DNA of 64,000 bases. It comes from Iodobacter violaceini (GTDB lineage: Bacteria; Pseudomonadota; Gammaproteobacteria; Burkholderiales; Chitinibacteraceae). Location: positions 186,001 through 250,000 of the forward strand of contig NZ_JAAOLX010000007.1 of the NCBI RefSeq assembly GCF_011601265.1. Direction: 5' to 3'. The notes beneath the pieces were generated by a model. That model was not told where the DNA came from. It searched no databases and worked only from the letters and a program-made list of their open reading frames with translations. Position 1 is the first letter of the stretch. Each line of letters starts with the position of its first letter. Of the stretch, positions 1 to 8,443 are shown piece by piece. Position numbers and translations under genes: made by a program.

Positions 1-1
1 G

Positions 2-121
2 ATCATCGTACTTAACCACGGCCATATCGCAGAAAAAGGTAATCACGACGAGCTGATGCAAATCGAACGCGGCATTTATCAGCGGCTTTATCTGTTGCAG
101 CAGCTGGATGCGGGCGTTTAA
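2..121 (+). CDS. ABC exporter, C-terminal end only (partial)
   Basis: The window opens inside a gene whose last 39 codons read in frame to the TAA at 119-121. The peptide begins IIVLNHGHIAEKGNHDELM, which matches the end of an ABC-transporter nucleotide-binding domain just after the H-switch: the usual pattern is a hydrophobic strand, then 'G.I.E.G.H.EL'. This layout is typical of exporters with fused membrane and ATPase domains (MsbA or multidrug type). The substrate cannot be told from the tail. The 5' part lies outside the window. Confidence 0.75.
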   Translation: MIVLNHGHIAEKGNHDELMQIERGIYQRLYLLQQLDAGV

Positions 122-130
122 AAAAACCAA

Positions 131-250
131 AGCTCTGCAGACACAGAAAACACAGAGGTAAAAAGCAGCACACTGAAAAACCCTTAAGAGATTAAGGTGT
201 GTGCTCTCCGTGATCTCGTTTAGCTCTGTGTCTGCAGAACTTCGCTTTTA
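131..250. repeat. Intergenic inverted repeat of the CACAGAG/CTCTGTG family
   Basis: The gap between the ABC exporter and the PaiB-like gene carries an inverted repeat: CTCTGCAGACACAGA near 135 pairs with TCTGTGTCTGCAGAA near 225-240. The right arm continues as 'acttcgctttt', and the same words recur before purC (about 930-957). Related CACAGAG-rich stretches lie at 5935-5958 and 7333-7437. Function unknown; a small non-autonomous element or transcription-ending hairpins are both possible. Confidence 0.6.
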
Positions 251-261
251 AAGGTTTAACC

Positions 262-864
262 ATGTACACCCCTGCTGCTTTTGCCATCAAAGACACCGAA
301 ATCCTGCATCAGTTTATCCGGGATTACGGCTTTGCCACATTGGTTAGTCAAGTGGATGGCAAGGCCTTTGCCAGCCATTTACCACTTACTTTAATTGCAG
401 AAGAACAAAAGCTGGTAGGCCATATCGCGCGGGCTAATCCACATTGGCAAGCGTGGCAAAACGACGCTCAAGTGCTGGGGATTTTTCAGGTGCCGCACGG
501 CTATATCTCACACCGCTACTACCCCAGCGGGCCACAAGTGCCAACATGGAACTACAGCGCCGTGCATGTGCAAGGCAGTATTAAACTACTGGACAACCCC
601 GCCCCGGCCTTAGCTGCCCTGCTCGCCCAATACGAGGGCGAGCCTTACGCACGGCCAGACATCATGCCCGCCGAGTTTATCCAGCGCTTGCAGGCGGCTA
701 TCGTGGGCTTTGAAATCAAAATTGAATCACTAATTGGTAAATTCAAACTAACACAAGACGACCCCCGCGCCGAGCAGAGCCGCATTATTGAGGCCTTAGC
801 CCAAGGCTCGCCTGCCGATCAGGAGCTTGCAACTTTTATGCAAAAGCACAAACCCACGTTTTGA
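262..864 (+). CDS. FMN-binding negative transcriptional regulator, PaiB family
   Basis: A 200-residue protein of the PaiB family (FMN-binding split-barrel fold), a usual length for the family. Supporting words are the N-terminal 'MYTPAAFAI.D', 'SHLPL', 'ANPHW', the 'Y(I/V)SP..Y'-like segment 'GYISHRYYPSG', and 'VPTWNY..VH..G'. In Bacillus subtilis PaiB acts with the PaiA acetyltransferase in regulating degradative enzymes and sporulation; in proteobacteria the role is poorly known and direct DNA binding is doubtful. Start ATG 262 has an AAAGG Shine-Dalgarno about 8 bases upstream. It stands alone between two CACAGAG-type repeats, with no PaiA-like acetyltransferase beside it. Confidence 0.85.
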   Translation: MYTPAAFAIKDTEILHQFIRDYGFATLVSQVDGKAFASHLPLTLIAEEQKLVGHIARANPHWQAWQNDAQVLGIFQVPHGYISHRYYPSGPQVPTWNYSAVHVQGSIKLLDNPAPALAALLAQYEGEPYARPDIMPAEFIQRLQAAIVGFEIKIESLIGKFKLTQDDPRAEQSRIIEALAQGSPADQELATFMQKHKPTF

Positions 865-865
865 A

Positions 866-959
866 ACCCGGAGTTTCACAGAAAAATAGATTCCTTAAAG
901 TTTTCTCTGTGTGCTTCGTTTTCTCATTTAGCTCTGGATCTGCAGAACTTCGCTTTTCA
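866..959. repeat. CACAGAG/CTCTGTG-type intergenic repeat, second copy
   Basis: The segment between the PaiB-like gene and purC contains 'gtttcacagaaaaa', 'ttctctgtgtgc' and then 'tttagctctg.atctgcagaacttcgcttttc'. The last part is nearly identical to 218-250, upstream of the PaiB-like gene. It therefore looks like a dispersed element rather than a purC-specific regulatory region. Confidence 0.5.
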
Positions 960-1074
960 AAATGTGCAGGGTGAGCGCCTTTTGGCAAGGAACTGGCCAG
1001 CTTTTATGCAAAAGTGGCCAATAATCGGGCAAAATAGCGGCCTGTTGCTCCACTTTAGCCTTAAGGATTTTGCG

Positions 1075-1953
1075 ATGACCGGCCTTACCACGACCAATTT
1101 GACCAGCCTGACTAAGATTTACTCGGGCAAAGTACGCGATCTTTACGCGATTGATGATGCGCGCATGCTAATGATCGCAACCGACCGCCTTTCTGCATTT
1201 GACGTGATTCTGGCCGAGCCGATTCCTGAAAAAGGCAAAATCCTGACCGCTATTTCCAACTTTTGGTTTGATAAGCTAAAAGATGTGGTGCCCAGCCATT
1301 TCACCGGCGAGCGTGCCGAAGACGTGGTCAGCGCAGCTGATTTGCCACAAGTTGAAGGCCGTGCCGTGGTAGTCAAACGCCTGAAGCCGGTTGCCGTAGA
1401 AGCCATTGTGCGTGGCTATATCGCAGGCTCCGGCTGGAAAGAATATCAACAAAACGGCACCATCTGTGGCATGCCTTTGCCTGCAGGTTTGCGCGAAGCA
1501 GATCAATTACCAGAGCCAATTTTCACCCCGTCCACCAAGGCAGAATTGGGCGACCACGATGAAAACATCAGCTACGCACGCTGCGAAGAAGTGATTGGCG
1601 CGGAGCTTGCCGCCAAGGTGCGCGATACCGCCATTGCACTCTATAAAGCTGCCAGCGTTTACGCAGCCACCCGCGGCATTATCATTGCCGATACTAAATT
1701 TGAATTTGGTCTGGATACCGATGGCACGCTCTGCCTGATGGATGAAGCACTGACACCGGATTCCAGCCGCTTCTGGCCTGCCGATCAATACGTGCCAGGC
1801 AGCAACCCACCGAGCTACGATAAGCAATTTGTGCGTGACTGGCTGGAAACCACCGGCTGGGATAAAACCCCGCCAGCGCCAGCGCTGCCTTTAGAAGTAG
1901 CGGAAAAAACCGCAGCTAAATATCGTGAAGCACTGGATAAGCTGACTAAGTAA
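1075..1953 (+). CDS. purC: Phosphoribosylaminoimidazole-succinocarboxamide synthase
   Basis: SAICAR synthetase joins aspartate to CAIR with ATP, a cytoplasmic step of de novo purine synthesis. The protein (292 aa from ATG 1075) shows the family words 'YSGKVRDLY', 'ATDRLSAFD', '[11 protein letters not shown]', '[17 protein letters not shown]', '[10 protein letters not shown]' and '[12 protein letters not shown]'. The frame stays open upstream to 964, but ATG 1075 is preferred: AAGGA lies 7 bases upstream and homologues begin near this point. The length is that of the longer, roughly 290-300 aa form common in betaproteobacteria. It is monocistronic here, ended by a clear hairpin terminator; purM and purN lie about 57 kb away. 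Confidence 0.95.
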   Translation: MTGLTTTNLTSLTKIYSGKVRDLYAIDDARMLMIATDRLSAFDVILAEPIPEKGKILTAISNFWFDKLKDVVPSHFTGERAEDVVSAADLPQVEGRAVVVKRLKPVAVEAIVRGYIAGSGWKEYQQNGTICGMPLPAGLREADQLPEPIFTPSTKAELGDHDENISYARCEEVIGAELAAKVRDTAIALYKAASVYAATRGIIIADTKFEFGLDTDGTLCLMDEALTPDSSRFWPADQYVPGSNPPSYDKQFVRDWLETTGWDKTPPAPALPLEVAEKTAAKYREALDKLTK

Positions 1954-1967
1954 TCCATGCATCAATC

Positions 1968-2007
1968 AGGGCGGTAGATTCTTTTTGCAGAAGCCACCGC
2001 CCTTTTT
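1968..2007 (+). terminator. Rho-independent terminator after purC
   Basis: AGGGCGGT (1968-1975) pairs with ACCGCCCT (1996-2003) around a 20-base loop and is followed by a T run. It lies just downstream of the purC stop. Confidence 0.8.
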
Positions 2008-2106
2008 CCTGGCTGAACAAAAAATACATTGACCACGCTGGCCCCTCCTGCAATCCCCCCGTCTTCTGCTAGGCTTAAGCACTCATCAGCCTGGTATTCA
2101 ACGGCC

Positions 2107-3381
2107 ATGTTCAAGTTCTTACAACAGCTTTTTTCGAAACCAGCACCACCGGCTCCCCCTGTGAACCCCGCACATCAGGGACCAGCGATTACTTTGCAGC
2201 TGCAGCACGTTAATATTATTGATAACAGCGGCAAGATCGTGGGCAGCCTGCTGCGCAGGCGGGCACAAAATAAAGAAAGCCTTGCACAGATTCTGCTTGA
2301 AGAAGGAGAACTCATCCGCCACGCCGTGCGGCTTGGCACAACGATGAGCAAAAAACGCCTGCGCCTCTTAGAAATCTCTGCCGGCAGCCTGCTGCAACCC
2401 GAGCTGGCTCAGCTGGCAGCTCAAGGCAATATGCTGCTGCTGAACACCAATACAGCCCTGCCGGACCGTGGACTTGCCGCCTTACAAAAGCTGCAGAAAG
2501 CAGGCATTGGCCTCGCCCTTCAGCTGCCCGCAACCTGGTCATCCGAAATCATCGCCCAGGCGCAATGGCTGGCTTTTTCTGTGAATGGCAAGCTGGCCCC
2601 GGATATCGAAAGACTGGCAAGGCGCATTCATGTGCAAGGCTTAGAAAAACCCATGCTGATGCTTGATCTGGCATGGCACGATGAATTTCAGCTTTGCCAG
2701 CAGCTGAATATTGCCTATGCAGCAGGCAGACTGTTTCATCAGAGCACCTGGCAAGAGGGGCCTGTCGAAGCAGGTTTTTTAAGAATTATGGATTTACTGA
2801 ATTTGCTGCGGCAAGACGCCAGTAATAGCGAAATTGCAGTCTCGCTTAAAACCGATCCGCTGCTCTCATTCAGGGTGCTGGCGCAGGCAAATTCTGCAGC
2901 AGAAGCACGCAATAAAAAAATCGACACGCTGGACCAGGCCCTGGTAACCATAGGCAGAGAGCGTTTATACCGCTGGTTATCTTTGCTGCTGTTTTCTTTA
3001 CCTGGCCAGGAAAAACCCAACCCAGGCTTGCTGGAATACGCCTTATTACGTGCCGAGCTGACCGAGCGTCTTGGCAGCCAGCGCTGGCCTCAGGAAAAAG
3101 ATCACCTGTATTTGCTGGGCCTGTTTTCTGTGCTTGAGCAGCTGATCCACCGGCCTCTTTCACAGATTGTCGGGCTGCTTAAGCTGCCGGAGGCCGTCTG
3201 CGCGGCTTTGCTGCACGGCACGGGGCCCTACGCGCCATTTTTAAACCTCGCCATTGCCAGCGAATCTGCACAGTGCCCGGATGCCAGGCTGCTGGTTGCA
3301 TGCGGCATCAATGCAAATCACTATTTCAAAGTGTATTACGAGGCACTGCTGAGTGTAGAGGCCGCCAGCGAAGAGGCTTAA
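2107..3381 (+). CDS. EAL-like/HDOD signalling protein (YuxH type), catalytically degenerate
   Basis: A 424-residue protein resembling the YuxH-type fusion of an N-terminal EAL-like domain and a C-terminal HDOD domain. The first half (about residues 25-210) keeps the EAL-fold pattern ('GLALQLPA', 'LAFSVNG', 'GLEKPMLM', 'YAAGRLFHQ') but has no EAL motif or acidic metal ligands, so phosphodiesterase activity is not expected. The HDOD part (about 215-400) has 'LLRQDASNSEIAVSLKTDP', 'VLAQANSA', 'LDQALVTIG' and 'LYRWLSLLL'. Such proteins usually act as signalling adaptors. ATG 2107 is used; a TTG at 2029 would add 26 residues. The gene converges on and overlaps the next one by 4 bases. Confidence 0.8.
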   Translation: MFKFLQQLFSKPAPPAPPVNPAHQGPAITLQLQHVNIIDNSGKIVGSLLRRRAQNKESLAQILLEEGELIRHAVRLGTTMSKKRLRLLEISAGSLLQPELAQLAAQGNMLLLNTNTALPDRGLAALQKLQKAGIGLALQLPATWSSEIIAQAQWLAFSVNGKLAPDIERLARRIHVQGLEKPMLMLDLAWHDEFQLCQQLNIAYAAGRLFHQSTWQEGPVEAGFLRIMDLLNLLRQDASNSEIAVSLKTDPLLSFRVLAQANSAAEARNKKIDTLDQALVTIGRERLYRWLSLLLFSLPGQEKPNPGLLEYALLRAELTERLGSQRWPQEKDHLYLLGLFSVLEQLIHRPLSQIVGLLKLPEAVCAALLHGTGPYAPFLNLAIASESAQCPDARLLVACGINANHYFKVYYEALLSVEAASEEA

Positions 3382-5063
3382 AACAAGCGCTCTGCAAATA
3401 ATGCAGGCTCAAACACCTTGCGCCACTCCACTTGCTGAGCGGGCACAAGCTGATCTGGCTCTCTGGCACAAAGCGCAGATAATGCCCCCCAGAATGGATC
3501 TTGCTCAGGCAGCAACTGCGCTAACTCTCCTGGCAGACAAAACATCGGCTTATCGGCCAGATTGCTTGCCATACTGGCCGCTATATCAGGCGTGCTGGCT
3601 TTGATAAACAAAGGCACTTCCGCACGTGTTCGCCATTGCTGCGGCGTTAATTTATAGGCAAAGCGAAATTTATCGTTGCGATCGCCTTTACTGCGGAAGA
3701 AGTGATCGTCAAACACGCCTTTACGATAAAACGCCGCGGTTAAAGAAGGCTTATGATCGCCAATTAATGCAATTACCAGCGGGCGTTTGCGCTTTTTAGC
3801 CTGCGCCTCAAGCTGTTTTACAAATTTTTCCAAGTGTTTGACTGCGGCATCCAGGCGCTGATTGTAATCGCCCAAACCACCGTCATAATCCCTGTCTGTG
3901 TAGTTGCCGTGTGTCATCACTGTCACTAAAGACAGCATGGTTTTGCTCTTAGCCGGGCCTTCCGCATAGGCTTTGAGCGCCGCGTCGTATAAAAGATCGT
4001 CCGTTGGCCAGGTTCTGGTTTTCCAAGACATTTCTTCTACAAAGCGTGTAGAGCTAAAACCAAAGCTGGGGTAAACATCGCGCCGCTTCCAGAAATTACC
4101 ATGAAAATTATGCATACCAATCGTTCGGTAGCCCGCATCTTTGTAGCGGGAAACCAGCGTTGCTGCATCCTCACGATAGCTGCTGGCATAATTCTGATAA
4201 TCAATACCCGGCAATACTGCTGACGATAAACCAGTAAGCATTTCAAACTCGGCCTCTGCCGTACCGCCGCCGTAAACGGGGCTGAGCATCATGCTGGCGC
4301 TAAAGCCCTTTTGCTTTAAACGCGCGATCGGTGTGATAAAGCGCTCATCATTCAGGCTGGTAAAACACGCCTCGCACAAAATCAGCGCCACATCCGGCTC
4401 AATGGCCTCCTGAGTTTTAAGCGAGCCCAGCTTATAAAAAGAATGCGGCCCGGCGGCGGGCAGCTTTACACTTTCAGCCGTTTGGTAAAGGTGGACTAAG
4501 AGGCCGTTCTGACGGGTATTCTGGATAAAATTATATGAAAGATAACTGGCATTAAAATGCTCGGCCAAAAGACTGCTTGTGGTTTTATTAAGCACACCAT
4601 GATCAAATATACGCGTTAATAAAAGCCCGGGTAAAAGTAAGGCCAGAACCAGCCGCCACCATGCAAAACGAGGCCTTTTCCAGATACCCAAACCCACTGC
4701 ACACGCCACCAGCAGTGTAAAAGCAATCATTTCCCAGTTTAAATAACTGGCTAAAGACACACCCTGTGACACTTCAAACAAATCACGGGCCAGCAGCGGC
4801 TCGCCCGTTTGACCTTCTTTCAGCCAGCTGGCCTGGCATAACAGCCCCTCTAAACTGACCGCAGCTACCGCAGCAGCCCAGCGGTTTAACAAAAGCGCCA
4901 GAAATGCAAACAACAGACCAGAAAACAAGAGCCGCTGAGTGTTCCAATTCTGATCCACAAAAAACCGGCCAAGCAGCAACAGAAGCACAGGGCCCAGAAT
5001 ATAGGCCAATTGCTTAGCAATTTTTTTAAATGAAGCTGTATTTACAGAAGACGACATCAGCAT
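3378..5063 (-). CDS. LTA-synthase-like sulfatase-fold membrane phosphotransferase
   Basis: About 561 residues: several N-terminal membrane helices (roughly 10-165) followed by a large soluble sulfatase-fold domain. The catalytic words of the LtaS/OpgB (phosphoglycerol transferase) group are present: 'ILCEACF' (metal Glu), 'YGGGTAEAEFEMLTGL' (nucleophile Thr within GGTA.AEFE..TG), 'MHNFHGNFWKR' and 'IGDHKPSL' (metal Asp-His). In Gram-negatives such enzymes decorate periplasmic glucans or other envelope polymers with phosphoglycerol; the exact substrate cannot be read here. ATG 5063 is chosen (ATG 5057 is also possible); the frame extends to a TTG at 5090. The ribosome site is weak. Confidence 0.85.
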   Translation of the reverse strand: MLMSSSVNTASFKKIAKQLAYILGPVLLLLLGRFFVDQNWNTQRLLFSGLLFAFLALLLNRWAAAVAAVSLEGLLCQASWLKEGQTGEPLLARDLFEVSQGVSLASYLNWEMIAFTLLVACAVGLGIWKRPRFAWWRLVLALLLPGLLLTRIFDHGVLNKTTSSLLAEHFNASYLSYNFIQNTRQNGLLVHLYQTAESVKLPAAGPHSFYKLGSLKTQEAIEPDVALILCEACFTSLNDERFITPIARLKQKGFSASMMLSPVYGGGTAEAEFEMLTGLSSAVLPGIDYQNYASSYREDAATLVSRYKDAGYRTIGMHNFHGNFWKRRDVYPSFGFSSTRFVEEMSWKTRTWPTDDLLYDAALKAYAEGPAKSKTMLSLVTVMTHGNYTDRDYDGGLGDYNQRLDAAVKHLEKFVKQLEAQAKKRKRPLVIALIGDHKPSLTAAFYRKGVFDDHFFRSKGDRNDKFRFAYKLTPQQWRTRAEVPLFIKASTPDIAASMASNLADKPMFCLPGELAQLLPEQDPFWGALSALCAREPDQLVPAQQVEWRKVFEPALFAERLF

Positions 5064-5297
5064 AAACCGGCGAGTGCACACATAATCCAAAAGGGCGGCA
5101 AATCTATCATAAAATCAACACATTAACGTAATAAAATCATAATGAAGCAAAATATTTACAGACAAGCCCCAGCAGCAAAGCAATCACTCTGCATTCCTCT
5201 GTAATAAAAACCGACCTCATTCACTTGGCATTTGTACCATGCACTCCGCCCCCATTGCCGTTATCCTCGGCCAGTGGCACACATCTAAAGGACAACT

Positions 5298-5915
5298 ATG
5301 TATCAGGGAGAGCGCTTCAACAGCTGGAGCCACCTTATCGGGGCAGCACTCGCAATCAGCGGGCTGATTGTGCTGCTCACCTTTGCGGGCATGACGGGCG
5401 ACCCGTGGAAAATCGTCAGCGTAGCCGTCTATGGCAGCACACTGGTGCTGCTATATGTGATTTCTACCCTTTACCATTCGCTCAAAGGCCAGGCTAAGGC
5501 AGTTTTTCAGCGGCTGGATCACTGCGCCATTTACCTGCTGATTGCAGGCAGCTACACGCCCTTTGCCCTCGTCACCCTGCGCGGCCCGCTGGGCTGGACC
5601 ATCTTTGGCGTGAACTGGGCTCTGGCCATCTTTGGCATCGTGCAGGAAAACATCCTGGGTAAACGCACCCGCGCCTTATCACTGGGGATTTATGTCGTGA
5701 TGGGCTGGCTGATTATCTTTGCCATCAAGCCCTTAATGGCAGCCCTCCCCGCTGCGGGCATGACCTGGCTGGCAGCGGGTGGCGTGGTTTATACACTGGG
5801 GATTGTGTTTTACGTACTCGACACCCGTATCCCGCATGGACATGGCATCTGGCATCTGTTCGTGCTGGGTGGCAGCCTCTGCCAATTTATCAGCATCTTG
5901 TTTTATGTGATTTAG
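5298..5915 (+). CDS. trhA: Hemolysin III family (PAQR/TrhA) membrane protein
   Basis: A 205-aa, seven-helix membrane protein of the hemolysin III/PAQR family. Diagnostic residues are 'NSWSHLIGA' at the N-terminus, 'STLYHS' after the second helix, 'RLDHCAIYLLIAGSYTP' in the middle, and the C-terminal pair in 'HGHGIWHLFVL'; the conserved Ser, His and Asp form the metal site known from PAQR receptors. Bacterial members affect membrane energetics and lipid homeostasis, and haemolysis is not implied. Start ATG 5298 has AAAGGA at good spacing. It stands alone, converging on the TauE/SafE gene across a long inverted repeat. Confidence 0.93.
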   Translation: MYQGERFNSWSHLIGAALAISGLIVLLTFAGMTGDPWKIVSVAVYGSTLVLLYVISTLYHSLKGQAKAVFQRLDHCAIYLLIAGSYTPFALVTLRGPLGWTIFGVNWALAIFGIVQENILGKRTRALSLGIYVVMGWLIIFAIKPLMAALPAAGMTWLAAGGVVYTLGIVFYVLDTRIPHGHGIWHLFVLGGSLCQFISILFYVI

Positions 5916-5970
5916 AGTTTGGGGTGAAAGCCCTAAGATCTGCAGACACAGAGAAAACCACTCGAATCAT

Positions 5971-6033
5971 CGCAGGGCGGATGCAACCCGCCTGTGTTAT
6001 ATCGCAAAGATCAGCGGGTTGCGCCGCCCTGCG
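5971..6033. terminator. Long inverted repeat between convergent genes
   Basis: The 21-base arm at 5971-5991 (CGCAGGGCGG..GCAACCCGC) matches the reverse complement of 6014-6033 except for a one-base bulge or mismatch. It lies between trhA (+) and the TauE/SafE gene (-), so it may end both transcripts, although no long T run follows. It shares 'gcagggcgg...aacccgcc' words with short repeats elsewhere in the window. Confidence 0.55.
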
Positions 6034-6039
6034 TGGCTA

Positions 6040-6834
6040 TTACAACAAACTCCACAGCATCTTGCCCGCCAGCAAAATCAGCAATGTTGCGAAGCATTTT
6101 TTCAGCACCGGCACAGGCAGGCGGTGCGCTGCAGCAGCCCCGAATTTAGCCATGGGGAAGCTGGCCAGCACAATACCCGCCAGTGCTGGCAGATAGACAA
6201 AGCCTAAAGCGCCCTGCGGCAAGCTGGCCGACCAGCCGCTGACCACATAGCCCAGCGCCCCGGCGAGCGCAATCGGTAAACCAATCGCGGCCGAAGTGCC
6301 TATGGCCTCTTTTACCGGCACATTGCACAACGTCATAAACGGCACGGATAAAGAGCCGCCACCTATACCTACCCAGCTGGAAACCAAGCCAATGGAAGTC
6401 CCCACCGCAGTCATGCCACCTTTGCCGGGCAAGGCTCTGGATGGCTTAGGCTTAAAATCCAAGAGCATCTGTACCGCAACCAGATAGGCAAACAACACAA
6501 AAAACCACTTTAAAGCCAAGCCGGGGACAAACGCGGCCAGCTGTGCGCCCGCAAAAGTACCGAGCAAAATCCCTGGCGTAATCCTTTTCACCACCGGCCA
6601 GCGCACAGCACCACGGGCATGGTGGGCTTTCAGACTGGCAATGCCGGTAAACACAATCGTCGCCATCGACGTGCCCAGGGCCAGATGCTGATGATGTTCA
6701 GGCGGCAAGCCCAGCAAGGCAAACACGTAGAGCAATGCCGGCACAATCACCAGCCCTCCCCCTACCCCAAGCAGGCCCGCTAAAAACCCGGCAATCAAAC
6801 CAACACCGAGGTAAGCCAGAATTGCGGTCAGCAT
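6040..6834 (-). CDS. TauE/SafE family sulfite/anion exporter-like permease
   Basis: A 264-aa integral membrane protein with about eight hydrophobic helices. It has the two-fold TauE/SafE pattern: an N-terminal 'GFLAGLLGVGGGLVIVPAL' glycine-rich turn and its second-half equivalent 'SSWVGIGGGSLSVPFM', followed by 'EAIGTSAAIGLPIALAGA'. Members move organosulfur anions such as sulfite, taurine-derived or sulfoacetate-related compounds; the substrate is not known here. The start overlaps the end of the EVE-domain gene by 7 bases, so the two are probably translationally coupled. A second, diverged paralogue lies at 7471-8238. Confidence 0.9.
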   Translation of the reverse strand: MLTAILAYLGVGLIAGFLAGLLGVGGGLVIVPALLYVFALLGLPPEHHQHLALGTSMATIVFTGIASLKAHHARGAVRWPVVKRITPGILLGTFAGAQLAAFVPGLALKWFFVLFAYLVAVQMLLDFKPKPSRALPGKGGMTAVGTSIGLVSSWVGIGGGSLSVPFMTLCNVPVKEAIGTSAAIGLPIALAGALGYVVSGWSASLPQGALGFVYLPALAGIVLASFPMAKFGAAAAHRLPVPVLKKCFATLLILLAGKMLWSLL

Positions 6835-7286
6835 AGTTTGCCCAGAATAAAGGCCGCATCGGCATCAGAAACCGGGGTAATGGAAAGGCGCGAGCCTTTT
6901 TGCAATAGCACCATCTCGCAAAGTTCAGGAAAACTACGCAGCTGATTTAAGCTCAATAAGCGTGTTTTTTGCACGAAACGCACGTCAACCTGCAGCCAGC
7001 GTGGTTTGTCTGGCGTTGATTTAGCGTCAAAGTACTTAGATTTAGGGTCAAACTGCGTAGGATCGGGATAAGCCATGCGGCAGACGGTAGCAAGGCCAGC
7101 AATGCCCGGCTCTTTGCAGCTGGAATGATAAAAAAACACCTGATCCCCCAGCTGCATCTCATCACGCATAAAATTGCGCGCCTGATAATTGCGCACACCA
7201 TACCAGCCTACAGTCTGATCAGGGCGCGCCGCCAGATCATCAATCGACACATCATCCGGCTCTGATTTCATCAACCAATAATTCAT
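6828..7286 (-). CDS. EVE-domain protein (PUA-like fold)
   Basis: A 152-aa single-domain EVE protein. Signature words are the N-terminal 'NYWLMKSEPDDVSIDDL', 'WYGVRNYQARNFMRDEM', 'GDQVFFYHSSCKEPGIAG' and 'YPDPTQFD..S.YFD'. EVE domains have a PUA-like pocket that can bind modified bases in RNA or DNA; stand-alone housekeeping members of this type are widespread and their ligand is unsettled. ATG 7286 follows GAGG; the open frame extends 4 codons to a TTG. It is the first gene of a two-gene unit with the downstream permease. Confidence 0.92.
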   Translation of the reverse strand: MNYWLMKSEPDDVSIDDLAARPDQTVGWYGVRNYQARNFMRDEMQLGDQVFFYHSSCKEPGIAGLATVCRMAYPDPTQFDPKSKYFDAKSTPDKPRWLQVDVRFVQKTRLLSLNQLRSFPELCEMVLLQKGSRLSITPVSDADAAFILGKLC

Positions 7287-7332
7287 CCTTAGCCTCAATT
7301 AGTAAGCATTTCAGAGTGGTTTATTGAGCTAC

Positions 7333-7447
7333 ACCTTGAACCACAGAGTAAAACGAGGCCACAGAGCCCACAGAGAAAACCATTAAATCCAACGTTTCCT
7401 CTGTGAAACTCTGTGCCCTCTATGTTCTCTGTGGCTAAAGATTTAAC
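7333..7447. repeat. CACAGAG-rich intergenic repeat
   Basis: The gap between the EVE gene and the second TauE/SafE gene is filled with 'ccacagag', 'cacagagcccacagag', 'cctctgtgaaactctgtg' and 'ttctctgtgg', forming overlapping inverted repeats. It belongs to the same loose family as the segments at 131-250, 866-959 and 5935-5958. Confidence 0.5.
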
Positions 7448-7470
7448 ACTGCTTCATGCGAAGCCAGCAA

Positions 7471-8238
7471 TCACATCGCTTTAACCGTATCCCATACCAA
7501 CTTAGAAATCAGCGTAACCGACAAAATCAAAAATAAACGACGAACCCAGACGTTACCGCCTTTTAGTGCCATTCTGCTTCCCACCTGAGCACCAGCAATA
7601 TTGGCAACTCCCATTGGAATGGCATAGCCCCAGATCACCATTTTGGCAGGAATAAAAAATACTAAAGCCGCCAGATTCGTCGCCAGATTAACCACCTTGG
7701 CCGATGCCGAAGCGCGCAAAAAATCGAAGTGAAATAAACGCACAAACAGAAAAATCAGAAATGAGCCGGTGCCTGGCCCAAAAAAACCATCGTAAAAACC
7801 AATCACCAAGCCAATTAACAGCCCGATATAAAGATCACGGCGGGTCAGCTGCCGCTCGGTATCTTCTTGTCCGAAAGAAGGCTTAAGCCAGGTGTAAACC
7901 AGCATAATGGCAAGCAAACCGATCACCATTGGGCGTACCCAATGTAAGGGCAGGAAGTGCAAGGAACGCGCCCCCAGATAGGAGCCAACAAAGGCTGCGG
8001 CAGCAGCGGGCAGTAAGATATTCCAAGGCAACTTAACGCGCCGCGCATAGCGAACAGCAGCTGAAGCAGTGCCCATCATGGCGGATAACTTATTGGTCCC
8101 AAACAGCGCGGCCGGAACTTCACGCGGCAAAATGGCAAACAGCCCGGGAATCGTCACCAGTCCCCCTCCCCCGACTGCAGCGTCAATTAAGCCAGCGGTA
8201 AAAGCGAGAGGTAGCAGTAGAATCAAATCGGTAAGCAT
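7471..8238 (-). CDS. TauE/SafE family permease, second paralogue
   Basis: About 255 aa from ATG 8238, all membrane, with the family glycine turn 'AGLIDAAVGGGGLVTIPGL' in the first half and 'GFYDGFFGPGTGSFLIFLF' in the second. The 'DG..GPG.G' form is that of the YfcA/DUF81-like branch, different from the paralogue at 6040-6834. Further ATGs upstream (8268) keep the frame open to 8331 but have no better ribosome site, and homologues start at the hydrophobic 'MLTDLILLLPLAF'. Substrate unknown, probably an anion. Confidence 0.88.
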   Translation of the reverse strand: MLTDLILLLPLAFTAGLIDAAVGGGGLVTIPGLFAILPREVPAALFGTNKLSAMMGTASAAVRYARRVKLPWNILLPAAAAAFVGSYLGARSLHFLPLHWVRPMVIGLLAIMLVYTWLKPSFGQEDTERQLTRRDLYIGLLIGLVIGFYDGFFGPGTGSFLIFLFVRLFHFDFLRASASAKVVNLATNLAALVFFIPAKMVIWGYAIPMGVANIAGAQVGSRMALKGGNVWVRRLFLILSVTLISKLVWDTVKAM

Positions 8239-8443
8239 AGAAACTCGCAGATGCGGATAGCTGAGCATTATCGTGCAAGCTTCTGTTAAGTAACAGAGGC
8301 AGATTTCTTTAACATCTGCCATAACAGGCAAAAAAATAGAGCACTGAGGTGCTCAATTTTTTAGTGGTAGCAAAAAAATACGATTTACTAAATGTAGGGC
8401 GGAGCAGCTAAGTGAGAGCCAAGCAAAATACAAAAGACTTTTT

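Noticed and set aside
833-1014. CTTTTATGCAAAAG repeated at 833-846 and 1001-1014 (paiB 3' end and purC upstream)
   Set aside because: A 14-base match could be a remnant of a duplicated paiB end, or chance. It is not a PurR-like operator and no other support was found.
964-1074. N-terminal extension of PurC by 37 residues
   Set aside because: The upstream residues do not resemble PurC, the segment overlaps a dispersed repeat, and ATG 1075 has the ribosome site.
5220-5245. Sigma-54 promoter candidate TTGGCAT...ATGCA before trhA
   Set aside because: Spacing between the GG and GC elements is 12 bases rather than 10, so it does not fit the -24/-12 rule.
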